DNA of 12,103 bases. Source: Nitrososphaerota archaeon (GTDB lineage: Archaea > Thermoproteota > Nitrososphaeria > Nitrososphaerales > JAHFOH01). The notes below the pieces were generated by a model. It saw nothing but the letters and a program-made list of their open reading frames with translations. It did not search any database and was not told the origin of the DNA. Positions 7,667 to 12,103 of the stretch are shown one piece after another (within the stretch, counting starts at the first letter, position 1; every line of letters starts with the position of its first letter). The stretch covers positions 1,871 to 13,973 of the forward strand of contig JAHFOH010000021.1 of assembly GCA_023266955.1 (NCBI GenBank). Reading direction: 5' to 3'. A program made the position numbers and the translations under genes.

Positions 7667-7672
7667 GTTTTT
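7667..7672 (+). terminator. Possible T-run terminator after L1
   Basis: GTTTTT directly follows the TAG stop of L1. Archaeal termination commonly uses T-rich stretches, but this run is short and has no hairpin. The whole gap to the convergent haem-protein stop is only 39 bp. Confidence 0.3.
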
Positions 7673-7705
7673 GAGAGACTAGTTCTGTTGGAAATATGTG
7701 ATGAA

Positions 7706-8443
7706 TTAAAGCCTGGCTAGCGTACCCGGCAATACAGGCTTTGGAGTGAGACTGACGTCTTTTTCTGCATTACCTATCTTCGTCATCCATATCTCGAACT
7801 CTAGCTCTATGTAAGCCCACTCGGGGTTTCGCGCAGTATTTCGTAACTCATTAAGCAGCATCCTGAAGTCATCCTTGTGAGAACTATGGAACTCAAAATA
7901 CGTCAGGAAATCATAAACAGCCGGTGGACTCGTGTACCGGCAGTGGTATAGCTTCCGGAACACGCGGTCCGCATATCTAAGCCCAATCGTAATATGATCC
8001 TCATGTTCGTCACTGGTTTGGAAGTAAACTTGTCGTTCATCTTGAGCGAGCTGCCACCATTTGAGCGATTTCCTGATTGGAATCAAGACAGCGGTGGTCT
8101 CATTCGATGGTTCCAATTCCGCGCGCGATCGCATATCGAGTACTTGGCGTTGGGTGACAGTTGTGTAGTGAAGATGCTGCGTTACTCCACGGAAAGTAAT
8201 GATTGGAACTTCACTAGCAGGTTGTGATTCTTCTGCAAGTTGGATCGGGCCATCATTTTCAATGCGGGCCAGTGCCCAACCTGGAGCAAGTCCACCAGGG
8301 ACCTTGCCCGCAATACTGACAACATCATGAATGCGGTATTGGTTCAACCGGCCATTCTGTCGCTGAGTAATCCGTTGTAGTAGATGTTTGTCCCCGCTGG
8401 CGATGAAGAGTACCCGTGTCTGTGCTGATGGTTCTCCGGTCAC
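7706..8443 (-). CDS. Chlorite dismutase-family haem protein
   Basis: A member of the Cld/HemQ-type dimeric ferredoxin-like haem proteins; 245 residues, no signal peptide or membrane helix, so cytoplasmic. The C-terminal half aligns by eye with bacterial Cld: GVTQHLHY (86-93), AVLIPIRKSLKWWQL (118-132), YADRVFRKLYH (157-167), DFLTYFEF (178-185). H150 is placed exactly 13 residues before R163, the same spacing as proximal His and distal Arg in true chlorite dismutases (H170/R183 in the Dechloromonas enzyme). W129-W130 match its conserved Trp pair, with six extra residues between them and H150. The distal Arg argues against HemQ, which lacks it. The first about 85 residues resemble no family member I can place. 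The GTG start at 8443 lies 10 bp after the L2 stop, and the ATG seen beside it is immediately closed by TGA. It is probably co-transcribed with L2. Whether it splits chlorite, acts as a peroxidase, or does something else is not known. Confidence 0.8.
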   Translation of the reverse strand: MTGEPSAQTRVLFIASGDKHLLQRITQRQNGRLNQYRIHDVVSIAGKVPGGLAPGWALARIENDGPIQLAEESQPASEVPIITFRGVTQHLHYTTVTQRQVLDMRSRAELEPSNETTAVLIPIRKSLKWWQLAQDERQVYFQTSDEHEDHITIGLRYADRVFRKLYHCRYTSPPAVYDFLTYFEFHSSHKDDFRMLLNELRNTARNPEWAYIELEFEIWMTKIGNAEKDVSLTPKPVLPGTLARL

Positions 8444-8453
8444 ATTCGCTCAG

Positions 8454-10835
8454 TTAGGTAGGTTTTGACAGGTTAGTTCTGTTTAGAAGTCTCAATATCC
8501 TTTCGGGAGAGAGGGGAGTTTCAGTAATCTTCACTCCAAAGGGGCTTAATGCATCTTCTACAGCGTTACAGATTGCTCCTGGCGTAGGGATAGATCCGCC
8601 CTCTCCCATCCCCTTGAATCCTCCTAGGGTGAGTGAAGGCGTCTCGGTATGCTCGATCTCCATGTTGGGAATCTCCATTGAAGTGGGCACGAGGTAGTCC
8701 ATGAACGTCGATGTTAACAACTGTCCACTTTCGTCATACGGTAGGTCTTCATAGATTGTTCCTCCAATGCCATGTGCCGTGGCTCCATGTATCTGACCGT
8801 AAACAGTCATAGGATTGACGACCCTACCGCTATCGTCAAACACATAGTATCTAAGGAACTTGATTGCTCCTGTTTCAGGATCTACCTCAACAACTGGGAT
8901 GTGTACCGCATAGCTGCATGTGGTAGGAGCCTCTGGTTCATATCTGACTGTAACCTCCAATCCGGCCTCCATTCCTTTGGGAAGCATGTAGGGTGAACGG
9001 ATGGCTATGTCTGCCACCTCGCGGAAGGTCATGCTCTTCTCAGGTGAGCCTGCTGGGCTGATCCTTCCAGATTCGATCTTAATTTCTTCGGGCTGTGCAC
9101 CAAGAAGATGCGCTGCAATCAACGTAACCTTTTCTCTAACTTTTCGAGAAGCCGCTATGCAAGCTCCACCGGCAGTGACGGTACTCCTGCTTGCCCATGT
9201 TCCGAATCCGTAGGGGCAAAGATCCGTATCTCCCTCAATCACGACGATATCATCTATATCCACGCCTAGCTCGTCAGCAACGATCTGCGAGAATATGGTT
9301 TCGTGTGACTGTCCTTGACTCATCACGCCTGTGAAGACTGTAACGTTGCCGCTGGGGTCGACACGAATTTTCGCCGAATCGTACCCTCCAACTTGCCACC
9401 CTAGGGCTTTGTGTAGGCGCTGAGAATTTGGGGCGGTGTATTCTACATACGCGCCCAATCCTATGCCGATATATTTGCCCAGCTTTCGAAGCGTCGCCTG
9501 TTCTTCCCTGAGTTTATCGTACTCGGCAAACTTGAGAGCTCTGCGGAGGGCTTCAGGATAGTTTCCGCTATCATAAAGAACTCCTGTCACAGCGGTGTAT
9601 GGCATCTCCTCAGGTTGAATCATGTTCTTTAGGCGGATTTCAGCGGGATCAATACCTAGCCTTCTTGCCGCAATGTCCATAATTCTTTCAATTATGAATG
9701 CGCCCACGGGTCTTCCGAAGCCCCTGTGTGCTCCATGAGGCGCCTTGTTGGTAACGACGCAGTACAAATCGTACGCATAGTTTCTGAGCCTGTAAGGGCC
9801 GGGCAACGCTGTTACGGTCAGCATGGCGGGCTGAGATTCAGTCCAGAAGGCTCCGTAGACTCCGTAGTCGCCAATCGCCTTGTCCCTTACCGCTAGCAGG
9901 GTACCGTCACGCCTGAAGGCAGCCTCAACATAATGTACTTGCTCCCTCTCGTGAGCGCAGGCCTGCATATGCTCCATTCGTGTTTCAATCCACTTCACTG
10001 GTTTGCCCAGCCGAAGTGCTATGATGCAGACCGTCACTTCATCAGCGTGGACATTCGACTTGACTCCGAATCCCCCTCCCACATTAGGAGCTATCGTCTT
10101 TATCCTGTTCTCGGGGAATTCGAGCGTCTGAGCCAAGAAGGTGCGAAGCACATGGGGAAATTGTGTGGAAGCCCAAACTGTCAGTGTTGCTGAACCTGGA
10201 CGATAGTCTGCAACCACTCCTCTCGGCTCGATGGGAGTAGCTGTGTATCTGTGACTCCTCATCCTCTCCTTGATAGTCAGGTCAGCTTCGGAGAATGCTC
10301 TCTGTACCTCTCCCTGCTCGAAATGCTTGTGCATGAGGATGTTGTCCCCCCATTCCTCGTAGAGGAGAGGTGCACCGTCTTCCAGTGCTTTTTCAGAATC
10401 AGTCACAGGAGGAAGAGCTTCGAATTCCACGTGAACTAGTTCTGCAGCATCTTCCGCGGTATAGCGGTCAGAAGCTACTACGGCTGCTACAGGCTCCCCT
10501 ACGTATCTTACTTTATCTTTTGCTAAAGAGTAACGCGGAACCTCTCTTAAATTAGGATACTTCATCCATGAAGGCATGAATTTCGCTCCGTCGGCAGCTG
10601 TGAAAACTGCCTCTACACCGGGATGACTCTTTGCTAGTGAAACATCAATTCGCTTGATTCTGGCGTGGGCATATTTCGAACGGTGGAAAGCGACAAACAT
10701 CATTCCTGGGAGTTTGATGTCGTCGACGAAAGCTGCCTGACCCATGAGGAGTCTTGGATCCTCTTTCCTCCTGACGCTGGTGCCCACCCACTTCTGTCGC
10801 GCTTCAGTAACCAGCGTCGGTTGTAGGGTGGTCAA
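8454..10835 (-). CDS. Molybdenum hydroxylase large (catalytic) subunit L2, xanthine/aldehyde dehydrogenase family
   Basis: A second molybdopterin-binding catalytic subunit, 793 residues, clearly related to L1 but well diverged. Order: WVGTSVRRKEDPRLLMG (16-32), VRYVGEPVAAVVA (109-121), STQFPH (223-228), APNVGGGFGVK (249-259), active-site loop HGAHRGFGRP (367-376), cofactor motif MSQGQSHET (505-513) and catalytic glutamate E745 in GMGEGG. It keeps the standard Q-x-PH segment that L1 has altered. Its loop differs from CO dehydrogenase (AYRCSFR) and from form II (AYRGAGR), though HRGFGRP is closer to the latter. The TTG start at 10835 is the only start giving the full N-terminus and lies 30 bp from a TATA core, consistent with a leaderless message. 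The Cld-family gene follows after 10 bp. No small or medium subunit adjoins it, so it must borrow one, perhaps the left-edge FAD subunit. Substrate unknown. Confidence 0.93.
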   Translation of the reverse strand: MTTLQPTLVTEARQKWVGTSVRRKEDPRLLMGQAAFVDDIKLPGMMFVAFHRSKYAHARIKRIDVSLAKSHPGVEAVFTAADGAKFMPSWMKYPNLREVPRYSLAKDKVRYVGEPVAAVVASDRYTAEDAAELVHVEFEALPPVTDSEKALEDGAPLLYEEWGDNILMHKHFEQGEVQRAFSEADLTIKERMRSHRYTATPIEPRGVVADYRPGSATLTVWASTQFPHVLRTFLAQTLEFPENRIKTIAPNVGGGFGVKSNVHADEVTVCIIALRLGKPVKWIETRMEHMQACAHEREQVHYVEAAFRRDGTLLAVRDKAIGDYGVYGAFWTESQPAMLTVTALPGPYRLRNYAYDLYCVVTNKAPHGAHRGFGRPVGAFIIERIMDIAARRLGIDPAEIRLKNMIQPEEMPYTAVTGVLYDSGNYPEALRRALKFAEYDKLREEQATLRKLGKYIGIGLGAYVEYTAPNSQRLHKALGWQVGGYDSAKIRVDPSGNVTVFTGVMSQGQSHETIFSQIVADELGVDIDDIVVIEGDTDLCPYGFGTWASRSTVTAGGACIAASRKVREKVTLIAAHLLGAQPEEIKIESGRISPAGSPEKSMTFREVADIAIRSPYMLPKGMEAGLEVTVRYEPEAPTTCSYAVHIPVVEVDPETGAIKFLRYYVFDDSGRVVNPMTVYGQIHGATAHGIGGTIYEDLPYDESGQLLTSTFMDYLVPTSMEIPNMEIEHTETPSLTLGGFKGMGEGGSIPTPGAICNAVEDALSPFGVKITETPLSPERILRLLNRTNLSKPT

Positions 10836-10860
10836 TTAGTCTGACCGAAGTTTTCTTGAA

Positions 10861-10868
10861 ACTTAAAT
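10861..10868. promoter_or_regulatory. Shared bidirectional TATA element between L2 and enoyl-CoA hydratase
   Basis: ACTTAAAT on the plus strand reads ATTTAAGT on the minus strand. The centre of its TTAA core is 10864.5, exactly midway between the L2 TTG (first base 10835) and the hydratase ATG (first base 10894), 29.5 bp each way. Both distances suit leaderless archaeal promoters, and the whole gap is 58 bp. No better TATA box is seen for either gene. Confidence 0.6.
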
Positions 10869-10893
10869 CATTTTGGAGCTAGACGACTTTGAA

Positions 10894-11676
10894 ATGAGTT
10901 ACAAGAACCTTCTTGTTGAAAAGAAGGAGAGTATAGGATGGATCACTTTCAATCGACCACAGGTACTCAATGCTCTAGATGCTGAGTCCAGAAGAGAGCT
11001 GATTGACGCGTTAGACGAATTGGAGAAAGATCCTGAAGTTAGGGTCGTTGTTTTGACGGGAGCTGGTGACAGAGCATTCTGTGCTGGAGCCGATGTAAGA
11101 ATGTTCGTTGATATCACTCCAACGCAGGCGAAGGAGTATGTTCAGTTGGCTAAGGCTGCTACCAGAAAGATTGAGACTCTCAAAAAGCCAGTGATTGCCG
11201 CCGTCAATGGATTCGCGATGGGAGGAGGATGTGAAATAGCGTTAGCTTGTGATATCGTCGTAGCGGCAAGGAATGCAAAATTCGGACAGACGGAGATAAA
11301 TGTAGGATTAATTCCGGGAGCTGGCGGTACTCAAAGACTTCCGAGAATCATAGGCTTGAGAAAAGCAAAGGAATTGATCTTTACCGGAGAGCTGCTCGAC
11401 GCGAACGAAGCTTTGGAATTAGGTTTGGTGAATCGAGTTGTTGATTTTCCAGATCTGGTGCCTGCGGTGCAGCAGATTGCCCAGAAATTGAAGGAGAAGA
11501 GCCCCTTAATTCTGCGATTCGCAAAGGAATGTGTCAACAAGTCTATTGAGTCTAACCTACAGACCGGTCTAGCTCTTGAGTCAGAATTATTCAGTTTCTG
11601 CTTCAGCACCGAAGATCAAAAAGAAGGAGTAACAGCCTTTCTCGAGAAAAGGCAGCCCATCTTCAAAGGCCGATAA
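10894..11676 (+). CDS. Enoyl-CoA hydratase (crotonase family)
   Basis: Adds water across the double bond of an enoyl-CoA, or runs the reverse dehydration; cytoplasmic, 260 residues from ATG 10894, a normal length. FNRPQVLNALD opens the fold. The oxyanion-hole parts are AFCAGAD (61-67) and GFAMGGGCE (106-114). Both catalytic glutamates of hydratases are present: E114 in GGGCE and E134 in GQTEINVGLIPGAGGTQR. The tail AFLEKRQPIFKGR is typical. ATG 10894 is preferred over the TTG at 10873 because it lies 29 bp from the TATA core, whereas TTG would be only 8 bp away, and because MSYKNLLVEKK is a usual family start. It resembles hydratases that in Thaumarchaeota and Sulfolobales act on crotonyl-CoA and 3-hydroxypropionyl-CoA, so a role in the 3-hydroxypropionate/4-hydroxybutyrate cycle is possible; fatty-acid or aromatic-acid breakdown is equally open. 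It shares a promoter region with L2. Confidence 0.95.
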   Translation: MSYKNLLVEKKESIGWITFNRPQVLNALDAESRRELIDALDELEKDPEVRVVVLTGAGDRAFCAGADVRMFVDITPTQAKEYVQLAKAATRKIETLKKPVIAAVNGFAMGGGCEIALACDIVVAARNAKFGQTEINVGLIPGAGGTQRLPRIIGLRKAKELIFTGELLDANEALELGLVNRVVDFPDLVPAVQQIAQKLKEKSPLILRFAKECVNKSIESNLQTGLALESELFSFCFSTEDQKEGVTAFLEKRQPIFKGR

Positions 11677-11694
11677 ACCTCTGATAGAAGAATG

Positions 11695-11707
11695 ACACAG
11701 GCTGTGT
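11695..11707. repeat. 13-bp palindrome after the hydratase gene
   Basis: ACACAG-G-CTGTGT, six-base arms around one central base, 18 bp after the hydratase stop. The loop is too small for a terminator hairpin. It could be a protein-binding site for the downstream gene, or chance. The rest of the 166-bp gap (11677-11842) shows no gene, only a weak TATA-like CTATAGAA (11801-11808). Confidence 0.35.
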
Positions 11708-11842
11708 GACCCACATAGGAAACTTAGTTGAGAAGGTACTTGAGCGTGGGCGTTTGGTCCCTCCGATGGCTTCCATTTGACGACCTTCCCATAGAAAAAG
11801 CTATAGAAGTTGCGTCCGACTTATGGATGACATCCTGCATCC

Positions 11843-12103
11843 TTGCCCCTCATCATCGATATCCAAGACCTCTGGTGGAGGTATTCCCGTGACGCGGACT
11901 GGGTCCTGCACGGAATCACCCTTCAAGTGGAACCTGAAGAGGCACTGGGGATCGTAGGGCCGACGGGAGCAGGGAAGACGACCCTGCTCTCCTGCATCCA
12001 GGGACTATTGCCCCATAGCTTTCCGCAAGGGGAATTGCGGGGCTCAGTCCAAGTGGTTGGGGAGGATACGCGTAAAGTGCGGGCGCCGCATCTGGTGGGG
12101 AGG
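11843..12103 (+). CDS. ABC transporter ATPase, ECF/CbiO type, N-terminal part, runs off right edge
   Basis: The first 87 codons of an ATPase probably belonging to an energy-coupling-factor importer for a vitamin or metal. The frame is open from 11831 (after TGA at 11828-11830) to the edge. From TTG 11843 the protein opens with IIDIQDLWWRYSRDADWVL, the usual first strand and aromatic A-loop region, then Walker A GPTGAGKTT (39-47). The following GLLPHSFPQGELRGSVQVVGEDT is typical of EcfA-type ATPases (LLPH...G...G.V.V.G.DT) rather than of LivG/F. TTG 11843 is the only usual start in the right place. The DNA is GC-richer than the rest (104 of 163 bases from 11941 on), so it may belong to a different compositional block. 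The Q-loop and later motifs are beyond the window, so the sub-family call is moderate. Confidence 0.75.
   Translation, partial: MPLIIDIQDLWWRYSRDADWVLHGITLQVEPEEALGIVGPTGAGKTTLLSCIQGLLPHSFPQGELRGSVQVVGEDTRKVRAPHLVGR

Noticed and set aside
7994..8227. 77-aa plus-strand ORF opposite the Cld-family gene
   Set aside because: The minus strand carries the conserved WW, His and Arg positions; the plus-strand frame has no recognisable features.
7706..8443. HemQ (coproheme decarboxylase) for the Cld-family protein
   Set aside because: R163 lies at the distal-Arg position, which HemQ lacks, and no haem-synthesis genes are nearby.
5228..10835. L1 and L2 as carbon monoxide dehydrogenase catalytic subunits
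   Set aside because: Neither has the AYRCSFR loop with the copper-binding cysteine that defines CO-oxidising CoxL.
10873..10893. TTG start giving a 267-aa hydratase
   Set aside because: It would lie only 8 bp from the TATA core, and the seven added residues are not typical of the family; ATG 10894 fits both promoter spacing and homologues.

Overview
The window looks archaeal, most likely a Thermoproteota-type lineage such as Nitrososphaeria or Bathyarchaeia; the rank is a guess. The reasons are TATA-like boxes about 25-33 bp upstream of start codons with almost no leader, frequent TTG/GTG starts, GGTGA-type ribosome binding sites only at internal operon genes, a liv solute-binding protein with an N-terminal membrane anchor, and an enoyl-CoA hydratase that resembles archaeal ones. 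No RNA genes, CRISPR array or insertion sequence were found.

Layout, left to right. (1) The left edge carries, on the minus strand, the N-terminal 116 residues of a CoxM-like FAD subunit of a molybdenum hydroxylase. It has no ordinary start codon and is easily missed. (2) A divergent promoter region leads into livG-livF on the plus strand, the two ATPases of a branched-chain-amino-acid-type (HAAT) ABC importer. (3) Converging on them, on the minus strand, is a second unit: solute-binding protein, livH and livM. (4) A second divergent promoter region separates that unit from a plus-strand molybdenum hydroxylase large subunit (L1, 812 aa). (5) Converging on L1 is a minus-strand pair: a second, diverged large subunit (L2, 793 aa) followed by a chlorite-dismutase-family haem protein. 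(6) A 58-bp divergent promoter, symmetric around a TTAA core, separates L2 from an enoyl-CoA hydratase on the plus strand. (7) The right edge holds the first 87 codons of an ECF/CbiO-type ABC ATPase in visibly GC-richer DNA.

How it may work together (inference). The importer would bring in a small organic, perhaps aromatic or N-heterocyclic, compound. One or both molybdenum hydroxylases would oxidise it, with electrons passing through a 2Fe-2S subunit (expected beyond the left edge) and the FAD subunit. Neither large subunit has the active-site loop of CO dehydrogenase, so CO is not the expected substrate. The enoyl-CoA hydratase could serve later acyl-CoA steps or be an independent housekeeping gene. 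The haem protein keeps the proximal His and distal Arg of true chlorite dismutases; its link to the hydroxylase is unexplained and is the most unusual point in the window.
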